Positions 13,376 to 27,800 of a DNA stretch of 64,000 nt are shown here, piece after piece; position 1 is the first letter of the stretch; the number at the start of each line of letters is the position of its first letter. The stretch lies in assembly GCA_940671915.1 (NCBI GenBank), contig CALNVZ010002100.1:7975132-8039131 (forward strand), given 5' to 3'. The notes below the pieces were generated by a model. The model did no database searches. It was not told the origin of the DNA and saw only the letters and a list, made by a program, of their open reading frames with translations. The position numbers were made by a program, and so were the translations under genes. The DNA is from Paracentrotus lividus (taxonomy: Eukaryota > Echinodermata > Echinoidea > Camarodonta > Echinidae).

Positions 13376-16300
13376 AGATTCTGACAATAACAAGAGGTGA
13401 TATGTACATACGTACATACCACCTAATAAATATGGGTCGAGAGAAGCATTGTTGATAATATGTTTTGCGTGTTTTGCAAAGACCAAACCCACGACCTTTT
13501 ATACCCTGTTTAATTATTAGACCACTCGACTGCGATAGCGGCAACATTTAGTAGATCTGCTATCTACAATACATAATATGCTCAGTTGTATTAAATGAAT
13601 CTTGATAACTCATTTGCTAGCAAAAGGATGAGAAGGTGATGGACATATCTATGTGTGAAGGTGATAGATTAGTTGATGGTCTGCAGCTATTGGTTGACAT
13701 GGACAACGCCCACAAGCCGCGGATATGGCGGGAAAAGCTTCCTGATGATCGTGAGAGACAGGCGAGTTTAGATCCAAATAAGTTGTGTTTTATTAACAAA
13801 AATAATCACTTTCATTTTGGGTTTTAAAAGCAACAACAAAAATTGTCATTGAAATGATGGAGGTTTCACTTTACAACTCTCTGTTTTTGAGCGTTTGTTT
13901 TCTGATTTACTGGTACCTTTTTTTTTAATGCATCAGCATTCCTTAACCCGATTATTCTGAATGAATGTCATGAAGTACGTGAAAAAAAGTAGAAAATGAA
14001 ATAAATTAAATGATCAATAATAAATCAAATTTCTAAAATAATAATATTATAAATACTAGAATATCACCTCTCATTAATAATTTACGAATTACGAAAAAGG
14101 GTCATGTGCTTTCGTTTACTAAGAGCATACAGCAACATTATGTTGCCAATAAGTCTTCTAAGATTCAAGATTCAAAGTTCTATTGTCTATGATAATACAG
14201 AAATTTGTTTTTCGTTGGTAATACACATATAATGCAAACATACAAAATATAAACGTGTAATTTTTTATTGACAAGACAGTATGATAAAATTGTCAATTAC
14301 ATCGGTTTTCTTCTCTTACCACAGGCGTGTATGGTAGTCTTCTATCCCGAATTTCCAGTGACAACGATTGAGAACCCAGAAGTGGTCATCATGTTAGATC
14401 GATCCACATCCATGAAAGGACAGCCCATGATCGATGCCAAGAAATTGGTTCATATGATCCTGGAGAACCTTCCTCCAGGAAGCCGATATAATCTCGTCAT
14501 CTTCGGAAACGGTATGTATAGGTCCAGGTAGAGGATTGATAGCAACGTTTCTCGATAGATAACGGATACAAAAATAACTGTTTATCTACTTGGAAATATA
14601 CCAGCACTCATTAGTGAACGCAAGAATATGCTGTGCAGAGCTTGCTCATCAAGTGCCCAGTATCCTCATGACCTTTCTACAACATACTGGGATAGAGCCT
14701 TTTCTTCAGTTGATCCAGGACTGTGGAACTCTCTACCAATCCAACTTCGCAATATTGTAACAACATCGACCCCTTTCAATATGAATTCAAACCACATCTT
14801 TTTCGGAAACACTGTTAATTGTTTGTGAAATGATGGGGGACCAAACGCCTTTGATTTTTTTTGCATATAAATGGCGCTGTACATAATGCTGCTCATCGTA
14901 ATCATCAGTCATTTGTTGTTGATTTAACGATATTCTTGTAAATTTTCACTCCAGATTTCGAGGAGCTGTATCCAGCCAGTGTCTTGGCGACAGATGACAA
15001 CATCAAGAATACTGAGACGTTCTTGCTGACTGTAACATGGGAACGTGGTGCTACAGAGGTTTGGAGACCCCTGCGAGCCCTGTCTCTCCTCTCATCCAAT
15101 GATGTTCGTCTTACCAGCAATGGTTTCCTCATCTCAGATGGTCACGTGACCAATGAACAAGACACCCTCATGGAAGTAGCCAGTAATCGACAGATTAATC
15201 GCCTCTTCACGTTCGGTGTGAGGTATTGATTTCATTTACTTCTCATACTCTATCAGTGTCCGCATGTATCATCGTCCGTCCATAAATGGTAATCCAACGA
15301 AAAGAAGTATAAAGGTTTAAAGACTAAAATTAATTTGACTCACTGTAAAGTTTAACAATCTTGTACATTAATATCTACATATTATTTTATTGGTAACGGA
15401 TTCTTGTGATGTTGGTTTGTCTCAGTTCTGAATCCAATCGCCACGTTCTGCGTACTCTAGCTGATACCGGAGGAGGAGCCTATGAACAGTTTGATCCGAG
15501 GAGCAAATCCACCTGGGAAGCCAAGGTAAAGTTTCGAATTGCTTTGGCAAGTTCACCATGATGTTCCTTTTGTATCGAGCATGCCGATTTTGACCTGCAC
15601 TCAAAACACTAATTTTATCTATTAACCTCTATCACTATACGTGTTATTGGCGTGTAGAAGCATTGCGTTGCGTCGCGGCGCCATTATGGTGCCACATTTT
15701 GTCCCCAAAGAACATAAAGTTCAAAATGTGCCTTCATGTCTATGATGACTTTTTGTGTAAGTCCTGTTGGATGACGCTTATATCACAATTCGTGCATCTC
15801 GATTTTCTCCGAATAGCTTTTTACTATTTTCTCCGGCGGAGAAATTCGCTACTATTTTGAGCAAATACGATTACGATATTCACGATCGATCACATCGACA
15901 AAATTGTTTCAAGTTCAACATTCAGCTGCTGAAGAAAACTACTCGAATATGTCTGAAGTAGGCCATAAAAGGGTAGAATCATATAAGTAAATCAATAATC
16001 AATCCTTCTTTGAACTCTTTGGTACAAATTTCCTTCACGATGGATAAGAGCGGTAAGTCTATAGTTCATTCTCTCGTACGTTTTTTTTTTTTTTTGGGGG
16101 GGGGGGGCAACAGCATGAAAATGGTACGTACCCAAGCTAGTTCATTTCTGCCCCACCGGCCTAGGCCCCGCAGCGCGTAGCCTCCAAACCCTACAATTTC
16201 GTACGTCGGTTCAAATTTGGTGGTGAAGGATCATGGCTTTTGTTCTTTGAATATAGAGAAAACACCCGTGCTGATGGTATTTATAATTTAGTTCGAAAAG

Positions 16301-19300
16301 AAGAGATATAAAACAAACATATCAAGTATTTAGTTCCAAAGTTAAGTGAAAATTGTGTATCATCGGAAAGACTGGATAGTTACTATTTTCACCTCGGGGG
16401 CTTCGCCCCTCGGAGAAAAATAGTAACTATCCAGTCCTGAAAAAAAATAATTTTGCACTAAACTTTATCCCAGCTTGGTATATTTGCTAATCATCCTCGT
16501 TAATATATCATCACACTATTAGTGGACAATCATTTGCCTGTAATTTATCGCCCTATTAAATCTTCGTCTTAAGTAGATGTGAAGTAAGCCCCGTCCGTAC
16601 GCACTCAAACGCCCAGCTCCAAACGCTTCAAAAATAATTGTCCGGAACAAAAGTGAACAGCAATTCTCTTTTCCCAATTGACTTTTTTCTTTTGTTTTGT
16701 TTTTTTTTTAATTTTTTTTTTAAACATCTTAAGGTATGACGCGGTCGGGGAACAAACCCGCGACCTCCTGATTATGAGGCGGACGCGTTATCCACTCAGC
16801 CAAAATGTCGGCTCAATTTAATTTCCACCCGTCATTGAATTATTACAACGATAGGTTTACTGCGTTTAAAAAACTAAAAATATTGAAAATGTCAAATGCT
16901 ATCACTATACCTTCGCAAGGAAGTTGGTCACTGACTGTCTATGTCTAGACTCAGCTCAGATGTCTCGATATGAACTCGTGACTTTATGCACTCAGATTGG
17001 GTTGGCGGCTACTACTTTCCAAATATTTTTAGCCTCCGCAGTGGCGGATCCAGGCGGGGGTGCAGGGGACGCGCTCCCTCTCTTTAATTTGAAAACCACC
17101 CATTGACTGTACATGTTAAAATCGGAGAATTTCGGCGGATCATCCCCTTATCGGGCCTGGCGCCCCGTCTATTTTCAAATCCTGCTCCGTGCAAGTATAA
17201 CTCCGCTGATGGCTGAAGTCTTAAACCCGCAGGTCCGCGTAAAACGCGCTTATTTATCGAGCTCTCTTTTTGCCAAATTGTGCGTGACCTCTACTTGACC
17301 CCGGAAAATTACTTTTGAAGATCAGTGCAAGCTTTACTTCGGAAAGTAATATCTCGCTTAAAATTTAATGAAATTTCTTGGAGTTTTCAATTACACTTCA
17401 GTTAAGGCCTGAATTTTGATAATATCAAAACATTATTTTGACACTGATTGATTTTTATTTTGTAATTTAAAGTTCATTTTAGGTTAATATTTTGGACATT
17501 TTTACGTTGTTTTACAAATTTCTATCGACCTAAAATTTTGACTTTTTATGAAAAGGCCCAAATGAAAAAAACATGATGTGAAGCGGTTACTCTCGCTCTT
17601 TCGAAAAAACCTAACATCATAAAAAACTTATTACTAATCGGGTCAGCAGCCAGCACAATGTGCGTGGCTGTCATAAAAAGCCGGGTAAGAAATCATCCCC
17701 ATGCGGAGCAAGCAGCTCAAAGAGGAATCGCGGCTTGTGATTGGTCATCTGCAGCTGTTACGTCACGGATTTACTAGAGTTCTCATTCCGTATGATACCA
17801 TCTGCTTGATTTATGTCAATGGGATGTTTATTATTTCTTGTTATGTTAGACGATTATATAATAAATATAGATATTTGTAATTAAATAAACAATTTAACTG
17901 GACTTTCTACTATATTTCTTGTTTTTCATAGGGGAATTACTGTTGATAAACGCTATCTAAAGTTTGGAAATGTTCACTCCCTTATCATTGAAAACGGTGC
18001 AGGTTAATGAAATCTTTTGCCAGACTGGTGTGTGTTTTATGTTTTAATTTTCACAATAATAAGCGGCACTTATCAGGGCCGCGGAACCGGGGGGGGGGGC
18101 TGAAGACCTCCACACTTCTTTCTTTCCGGCAACCGTGTACCATAACGCAAAGATGACCATAGATTTGTGATTTTTAGCCTGTTCAGCCCCCCCCCCTCTA
18201 CTTTCGGCTCGGCCCCTCCACTTTCAAAGCTGCTCCGTAGCCCTGCTTATAAATTACTTGTATTAATTGGCCTACCAGTTTACAGTGCTGTTCCTATATA
18301 CACACAAATGTCTAAAATGTCGCAGTCCGTCATTATTTGTATGGTAACTTTGATAGTTATTTTTAATTTCACGTCAACAAAACTTATAAAGCTGTATACC
18401 TAATGCTGCATGCAGTCACAAAAGACACTTGCGTTTAGTTACGTTTTGTTGTTTTATCCTTATTCATCTTCTATTCCATCATATGTCTTACGTATTTCTT
18501 TGTTTTATTGGTTGAACGAAATTATCACTATTTTGCACTGCTGACTATTACAGGCATCCGTGGCGATCAGCAGAAAGAAGTAATTTTGGGGACGCAACCG
18601 AAACGTAACTCAACGAAAATATCTGTAAATTATAATGAAACCATAATTCTCGACGAACTAGATGTAGTTTATTTTGGGTCTTTGATTTGGCATGACTTTG
18701 CTCAATTGCGCTTGATTCGTGCAAGGATCCGCCCCCTCCCCCCCCCCAAAAAAAAAGAGAGAAGAATATTACTCCGGAAAATAAAGAAATACACAGTCAA
18801 GTAGGTCAACAGTGCACTCGAACTGTAAACGAGGTTGATTGGCACCAAGCTAACATATATCCAGATATCTTATAGGTTTAATTCAAGTGAGGATCCAGGC
18901 GGGGCTCGTTGGGGGCAGTGTATGCACCCCCAGTAATCACCACAGTCATGGTCCAAACCAATTTGGACTAACCCCCTTTTGGTTCATCCAATTTGGTCTA
19001 ATTCATTTTCATCTACAACCAGGTTATCTAGTTCCCCTTTGGTCCAATTACCGATTCAACTATTTAATACTTTGTCTCATTCCCGTTTCGTCTAATGTCC
19101 ATTTCGTTATTCAGCTTGTTTTTCTTTCTCCGTCTCTTTACACAAGTTCTCTTCGGCTCTCTCATCCTATTTCTCTTCAAATTTTCTTCCCACTCAACTT
19201 GTATAGAGCTGGATACACTTTCTTTTGTTACTGGGTGCGGGTATAATGAAAAGATTCGTCCCCTAAAATAACAAAAGAAATGAATGCATGTCTATGCTCC

Positions 19301-22300
19301 TTCTCACTATATCTCACTTTATCCAAACTACAATCTCTATCTTGCTTATGGTAACATCCCACACATTACATGGCACACATTTTGGAAATTAAATGCTTTC
19401 CATATAAGGTACACTAACAATATTGAACGCCGACAAGCAAACGTCTGGAAGAGTATCAATACATGGTTTTAATGTATCAAAAAAGAGACCTAAACGTGTA
19501 ATAATATGCAATATTTCAGGCAATTTATCAAAGCCTGTCGTCTGACACAGAGACTGTTGCAATTTCAACAAAAATAGACATTTTTTTTTTTACCAAAGAT
19601 GTGCTTTAATTCACTTATCTTGTTCAATTACAATTACATAACACTGTGAAACAGAATACAGTCTACTCCTGTTATAACGAAGTGCTGGAGACAAAGCATA
19701 ATCAGGCCCATATCAATGCAGGATTTTGCACCCGGGGGGGGGGGGGAGAGAGGAGGCAACGTGATTTTGATTTTGGTGCCCCAGTTGTTGATCGAGAATC
19801 GTACACCCAATTTTTTTCCTGTTACACCGGGCGACCAAAAAGATACACTCAATTTTTTTCACAACACGCTGCCTGTCAAATAAGGAAGGGTAGATGTTGA
19901 ATTTTTTTTGGCCTTTGGTCGTTCGTAAGGTCATACATCAGTTATGTTTTGGGGGTCAATTGGGTATAAACGATTTTTATTTTTTACAATTTTGGCGCCC
20001 CCAAGGTCAATTTGGCGCCCCCTTAAGGTCATTTTCGGGGGACCCTGGCACCGCCCCCCCCCATGTTTGACATTTAGTCCAAGAGAATTGACTCTTTGAA
20101 ATAAAATCAATAACGAGAGTATACTGTATCAACTTCAAATTTGCAGCCTATAATGAATTGAAGTACATGGACAAGTAAACAAGATTAGGAGTTCTATAGT
20201 TAAACAATGGCATTCTTATTCATACTTATTGAAATCTGCTACATTTTTGCAGTTAAGATCATCCTTTGAACACTCATCATTAACCTAGAAATGAATCTAA
20301 TGAAGGGGCCAATGGAAACCCTTTGATTAATTATTTTTAAAAGCACTATATATACATGTAAAGACCATTATTATCATTTCATCTACATTTGCATGCCAAG
20401 GTCTCTCTTGAATAAAACTTGGATTGTACACATTTCCAGCTGGTGTTTTAGTTTTGGTAAATCTAAAATATCTCAAACTTTCAATTTTCAGTTTACTTTG
20501 AAAGATAACGTCCACGTGGGGGTGCACACCAACCTCTATAACTTAAAAGCCACTCATTGGCTACATGTTAATATCAGAAAAAATTAAAACCTGGGATATG
20601 ACCCCCCCCCCCCCCCCCCCCCCCCTCATCCCCCTGTTTAAAAATCCTGAATCCACCACTGGAACATACAATATGTATATCACTTAAAAATCAATTCTAC
20701 AAATCATTATAAATGTCAACATGTATATAATATTACATTTTTTATAAACTGGAAAATATGAAATAAAATAATAATCATTAGAAGGCTGATTTTAAGTGAA
20801 ATATTATCCTGGAGTCCCTAGATCCCTTCAAGAAGTAATGTAAATTTGTACAAAGATTCAAAGATTTGCTTTTGTTTTTGTTATTTTTTTTAATTTTCAT
20901 ATTCTTGCAACACACTTGTTTTTCGTGCAAAAACAACCCCTCATGGTGCTGAGATAATTAACAGGTAGTTATTACTGCTGGTTTAAAAAAAAAGAATAAA
21001 TAAAAATAAATAGACAATTTTTTATAATTATTTTGAAAATCTACAAACTTTGTTTACATGGTCTATGAGATGGTTGCTTACATACATACATACACCATAT
21101 ATTCCCCCCCCCCCCCTTCATAACAAAGAAGATAATGTTCCTTCTTTTGGATGACAAGAGATTTTGATAATTGCAGCTCCTCTTAGTCATAGCTGTTTGT
21201 TTGAGCCAGGAAGAGATTAAATAATGGTACATGTCTGTTTGCTGTAGGTTAGCTCTACCATCCGAAACACCTTCCCATGGTCTAGGATGATATCTCTGCT
21301 TGGGATGATTTTTTTTTCTTCTCTTGCGTTAAGAAGTACCTTGGAGAATTTTCTGCAAGGAAGTACCAAGAAGGATCAATAGGTGAGTAGCGTGCTTCTG
21401 CTTGAGGCGCGAAAAAGGAGAGTAGTCAGAAGGAAATGAAGTTCCAAGACTAGAGGGACAAATTGTTGGCTGGCTTGAGACTGAAGATGAAGAAGATCAG
21501 TTTTTCCTTATCATTGATTTTGCATCCATAGCCTCATCAGATCAGGTGTTGTATACCTCCTCCTACCGTCACTGTCATGACTGTATCATGGATTTCCGTA
21601 AATGTTGTATGGTTGTCATAGTGTTGCAGCACACAGACTGTTATCCAAGTTGGCTTCCAAACAATGGAGTCTCAACATGTGTATGTTCCTTGGTTTAGTA
21701 ACTGGAAAAATCTGCAACAAATAAAAAAATAAACATTTAGAAGCGAATCCCTACTTTAAAATATGTGCTCATTTTCTGTGCACCAGCTTAAATGTAATGC
21801 GGACTGGGTGTCCGGATTAATAAACAAAAATAAAGCCCATTTTTATCTGAGGATCAAGTAAAAAATATTGGTTGAATATAGTGCTTTTCAGCATCCATCT
21901 AAATTTTCTATAATTTCTTCTAAAATTTTGTGCTAAAAAAAAAGAAGACATTGCTTGTAGACCCAATTCATTTCAAATAAATGTTTAAGACATCCAACCT
22001 GTCCAAAACCTGAACAGATATTGATGATATTGTAAAAGGCATTCAACATAAATTGTTGCCTTTCATCCAGTGACAAAAAAAAGAAAAAAAAAAAGACATG
22101 CTTCACTTTCGTACTTTCACTTTCCTACTAAGCAATGTCTTTGTTGTATTTTAGTACAAAATTTTAGAAAATGTTGACGATGATACGAGGTATCCAAGAA
22201 CAGATATTTTTTGGGCTTAATGATCCTGAGACAAAAAAAAAAAAACAACAAACAAACAAACAAACAAAAAGTAAGAACAAAACAAACAAAACAGGCTTCA

Positions 22301-24027
22301 TTTATTTTAAATGTCCAGGTCGACACCCAACCCCCATAATAACATTCCATTTGCCATTTTATATGCATGACTCTTCCCTCTTTTACAATAAAAAAAATAG
22401 GCCTAGATCTAGATAGATCTGGACTAGACTAAATCTATGCCTAGATCTAGATCTAACCAGTTAGACTGAGTCTAACGTTAGATCTAACTTAGATCTAGGA
22501 CTAGATATTCTAATCTAGAGACTAAGTTAGAATCTAGACTAAAGCCTCTGTTTAATTGCATATCAAATAAAGATCTAGATTCTAGACTCTATAGAAATCT
22601 AGAGGCCAACTTCGTTGTTATGACTCTCGAGTACGAGTCTGGAGTCCATGCAACTTCATTCAAGGTCAAACAACATTGCATTGAGAAACAACCGACTCAG
22701 TCCAACATGATTTGAAGTACATGGGACCGAACTGTAAATCGAACGACATACCGGCAATCACCCCCAAGCGGTGTTAAAAATTAGATTTTCATGTCTTTTT
22801 AGCAAAATATCGTGTTTTCTCGTACAATAAAAAGAAAAACACAAAACTTTATTCCCAAATTAATCTAAGTTGTCTTCAAAAGGCCCCTTAGTTTTTCGTA
22901 GCAATGGAAGCGCAAATTTGAGTTCTATCAAAAAATGTTTATGTCGTATGACGACGATTACTAATCGGGTCAGCAGCCAGCAACTTTTCGAACGTTGGAA
23001 AAACGAACAAAAAGAGGCGTACACTCAAATCATGCACTGTATTTCAACAAATATTTCAGTAAAATGGCATTTAAAACCTTTGGCTATATCCGCCAATTTG
23101 TCTCCTCTCTGCTCGCTCACTGTGTACAAAGTCAATGGCGTGGAACGATGTCTCCGCCACTGACGAAATGAACGGGAGTGAATGGACTGGTGACTTATAA
23201 CCAGATTATGCCAAACCTTTTTTAGAAACTTAAATAACCAGCACATATACTCACCCCAACATTTTGACAACTGGACATCGTAATTTTCCGCTGCGATCGA
23301 TTAGAATATGTGCGAAATTGCTCTCGCAGGTCGCGAGAGGGCCTGAGTGCGCTTAAACCGGTGACCTAGATCTCGATAAAAAGCGCGGTTTTGCTCTGAT
23401 TTGGGCCCGGCTGCGGATTGATTGTAAAGTAAGGGTGGTCGTGGGCTTTATGCGACTAAGTTGATAATAAAATCAATCAAATATGATAGAAAATTTCAAT
23501 AGAAACATAAAGGTGCGTCACGTTCACCCAGCTTGAATCCATCACTGGCTGTTATATGGCTGCATTTGAAATTAATGGGTGTCCCATTAGCAAAATTTAT
23601 AAACGTAAAATAGGAGGAACCTCAAAACAGCATTATTGATAGTTTGTTCCCTGTATCTATCCTAGGACTGTTTTATCCTTGGCGCATGTTCATATCTAAC
23701 TTGCTAGTTATTTTAGTGGATATGAACAGGATTGGATTGGTTTGGTTTTGGTCTGACCGTTGATTGTTATAAGACATGTTTATTTGACCATCTTAATTGA
23801 CAGGTACAAGCCCAGGTGAGACGTTCATGTCAACCAGCAGCCACATCCATCAAAGTCATATGGATATCTACACATGGAGATGCACCAAGAACTTTGACCC
23901 GGAAGGAGATTGTTCAAGCTCCTTCCCAGATTGCATCGTTGTTTACAGGATCGCGGTTGGTACTGTACGCCATGGGACCCGAAGTTACAAAGGTACAGTG
24001 TTGTAACCCATAGGAAAGTAAAATACT

Positions 24028-24086
<59 letters not shown>

Positions 24087-24561
24087 ATCCAAAGATCTCC
24101 TTTTAATTAAGTAAAAGTTTAGGCAAAGAGTACGCCATAATATGTTTTCCCCTTATAAGTTACAGGGGTTAGGCCTGATAGAATGATGTCATATAAATCG
24201 AGAGAAAATCGTCATCCTGGTCCTTGATTTTGCGTTATAATAATTTATAAATAATTTAAAAGACCTTGACATATATGATCTATTTTAAAATTTTATATCC
24301 AGATAGCTACATAGTTACAGGCTGTAACGCATATCAAACTATTTTGTACAAATCAAACCACTGTGTCTGTTAGTTTCGCAGAATGTTTAGAAGGGACAAA
24401 ATGCCATGAAGTTGTTCCGATCTACCATAACATCCCGGTCGCATGTCAGTCATCAAATCAACCCCTGTTCGTGGACATAAGAGAAGGTTTTGTTTTGTTC
24501 ATAGTTGACGTGGTGTTGGTAAACTCTGTTTAGTTGGTTTTTCAAGGGGCACAAAACATGA

Positions 24562-24619
<58 letters not shown>

Positions 24620-24740
24620 TACAGTAATATTTTGAAAGAAATGGGTGAAGAGAATAATAGTTGACGTAGCTCAAATCAAAGTTCGCCGGTGCATTAGAAT
24701 ATAATATATATATATATATATAATATATATATATTTAGCT

Positions 24741-24817
<77 letters not shown>

Positions 24818-27800
24818 TATTACGCTACATAATTATAGACTAGATATATATATATATCTTTCTATCTATATATATCATAAGGCACCGGCGAACTTTGATT
24901 TGGGCTACGTCAACTATTATTCTCTTCAACCATTTCTTTCAATATATATTATACATTTACATGTATATAAATGTTATATTTCATAGGTTGAGCTGGAAGC
25001 AGAGATTGAAGGTAGAACTGAATGTCTCACAGTGACAGCAGATCAAACACCAACAGCGACAGGATTGGTAAGTCATCATCAGAAGGAAATATTTAACATT
25101 TTAACAATTTAACGCATAATTTCTTTCGCGGACATCTCCCCTACATTTAGGAGTAAATTTAAACAACATAATGATCGCTTGTGCATTTACATGTATTATA
25201 TATAAAACGTAAACTTTATGCTATAATTTTATTCTCATTACAGAATATTGTTTGTTTATGTATACGTTTCAGCATAGTTTGAGTTTGAGTTTGTCTGATA
25301 TTTCGTGAATGTATGGGATCATTTTACAAGGGTTAAGTTAAAATCATTTTTAATGTTAAAAGGTTAATGTATTTCATGAAAAATACCAAATAAATGGGCG
25401 AAAATGGCAAAAACGCCAGCGGAAGTTAGCCAAAAACACAAAACACAAACTTGGCAATGTAACATAAAATGTTACGATCAATTGCAAATTTGAATCAGTC
25501 ATTCTGCTTGGTTCACAGGTAAAATTTTATGCAAGAAAGCTATTTAAAAAGGATCCCGACTGTTAATATCGATTTGCAATCGATGGTCACTCTAAATGTT
25601 ACATGACACATACCTAACCTGTTCCCTCTGTTGAAAAGGCTTCGACTCCATGGTAACAAGATGCGCCCCCATTAGTCCGGGCCTAAATCTTGACAGTTGT
25701 CTGGGTGTATAGTGGTAATCTGCAATTTTAATAACTAATTAAAAACAGTTTTTCTTTTTAAATAAGCAATAAACGTGATAGGCTTATATATGACATATTA
25801 TCAATATTTTCTTATCTGTTATTACTTTGCAGATTTGAAGAAAATATTCTTTGTTAACAATTGATTTTAACAAGATTAGCACCAACAATACTTTTTTTTC
25901 TAATTATTTTGACATTATCAGACCCTTCATCGCCTAGCAACCCGGGGAATCGTTCGAGACTGGGAGATTGGTTCAGTTCATGCTAACAGACTTGAGAATG
26001 ACGCAATGATGGATGATGTCAAGACACATCTAGTCAAACTAGGGGTTCAGTTTAATATCGTGTCTCCACTTACAAGCTTTATCGCCATCGAGGAAAGGAA
26101 TGAGGTAACAGTTATAAATGAAAGTTATTTAAAAAAATGAATAAAATATAATAAATAAATAAATGGATAAATGAAAGTCATAAACGATTTGTAGATTTCA
26201 GTGTTTTTTATTATTAAACCAATTTTAGCTGACTATAGGGCGCGCTTGATAAGTTTTCTTATCAATACTCATTTCTTCACCTGGGTCGAGTGTGGCCAAT
26301 GTTGATTAATATCTTGCCTATCGAATTGGAATACCATGGCGAGGATTCAGATTAAATGCCTGATTAATTAGCATGTCTTTCGTGAAACAGATCACGCGAA
26401 TACAACAAGATGTTGCTATAAGCGAGGCTGTTCTCTCATCCCAGTCCCATTTTCAATAATTACGAGACAGTTAATTTCCATTATGTGACGAAAATAACAG
26501 TTTTGTCGTGACTAACTAGTTATTGCGTGGTTGAACTCATATCAAATTATTTCTTTGATCCGTAACTACAACAAAATATGGTGACGGCTTCATACTATTA
26601 TTTTGATAACCGCTTCTGCTGCAGAATGGGCGTTATGACAATAACTATAGCTTTTAAGTCTTTCAGGTATAGATAGTGCATAGATACCTTCCAAACATGA
26701 GCGGATATTGTTCGGTAAATTTCGATATTATGCTGTGTTGCTATGTGGATATGCCGATGATTACTAGTAGCTTATAAAAAAAATAAACCGATGGACACCG
26801 CTGAACTTGATATGAACATGATTATTTACAATTTAATGTGAAGGGATATTTGAATTTTGTGGACTATTTTCGCGAAAATCGGTCGTACCGTTGCGACGCT
26901 GCACGATTTTCAAAAATATCCATCAGACCGAAAACGGCTTAAAAACGTGATTTTGTGTACAAAGTCAATGCAAATGGAGTTTTCTCACCGTATTCATAAA
27001 TATATAACTATTTTCACTTTCATTGGCTGAAATCTATTTTAGCATGATTATGCTTCAAAATGGTTCTTCAATAGTAGTACACCAAATTATCATTCTAGGA
27101 GTTTTATTTTTTCAACTATAGCAAAAAGTATGATTCATGCATAAATTAGCCTAATTAAAATAAATCGATATTATTTCGAAATATTAACAGCGCAGTCTTG
27201 TAGATTACATAGTGCAAATTTTCGGCGCAGTCGCGCAATCGGCGGCCGAGATCTTAGGGGGTGCATCATACCCCCCCCCCCTAGTCTTGACAGCTACCAA
27301 AACACCCCAGTCTCATTAGGATTAAATGAATCTGCTTGCACCAATACTGTTTAACCAAGACTGACTTTCTTCTACGCGTAGGACGATGAGAGCCATGATG
27401 ATGACGTACCTTCGCTCGATGATATTCTGGGCGACATATGGCCAGCTTGGGATGGGTCCGATGATCAATGGCTTACACAAGATGCATCAACGGGCATCGA
27501 AACGGTATACAAATTATGAATCATTTCATATAAAGATGTTTTATTTTGCACACACGTGTAGTTTTCTTGTATTTACTCGCTTAAGAAATGTTTATGTAAT
27601 GTTTATTTTGACGAAGGTTTCATGTCACGAATTTGAACATGTAGCGTTGGTTATTTTACAAATTTGAATAGAAACAACGCACTGAAGAGTGGAAGCGTCT
27701 GCAAAACTACCTGTAAACTTGTTTCTTCTGATTTTATACATTTCACTACTGCCATTAGCTATCTGCTCTCTATATTTCTCATGATAAAGCTTGAGAAATG

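Larger units (their letters stand above)
4777..13620 (+). other. 8.8 kb intron with gap and unreliable sequence
   Basis: Intron between exons 3 and 4. It holds a TA-flanked inverted-repeat element (5153-5668), a 25-N gap (5974-5998), a poly-A run (6925-6956), and then about 7 kb in which related segments recur with many single-base insertions and deletions. No real gene is supported here. Short open frames in 7-10 kb are chance readings of these noisy copies. Confidence 0.75.
15526..23803. other. 8.3 kb intron of the PARP4-like gene
   Basis: Non-coding stretch between exons 7 and 8. It contains a long hairpin (16369-16435), a tRNA-like SINE head (about 16735-16810, minus), several G/C homopolymer tracts tied to GTGGCGGATCC-type ends, a degenerate TTTGGTCTAAT repeat (18955-19115), and a CTAGATCT-rich patch (22395-22615). 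No additional exon is required by the protein. Confidence 0.7.

Noticed and set aside
13636-13827. 63-residue open frame as an independent small gene
   Set aside because: It is exon 4 of the PARP4-like gene read past its GC donor into the intron.
16735-16810. Functional tRNA gene
   Set aside because: Acceptor ends do not pair and the B box is poor; a SINE relic explains it better.
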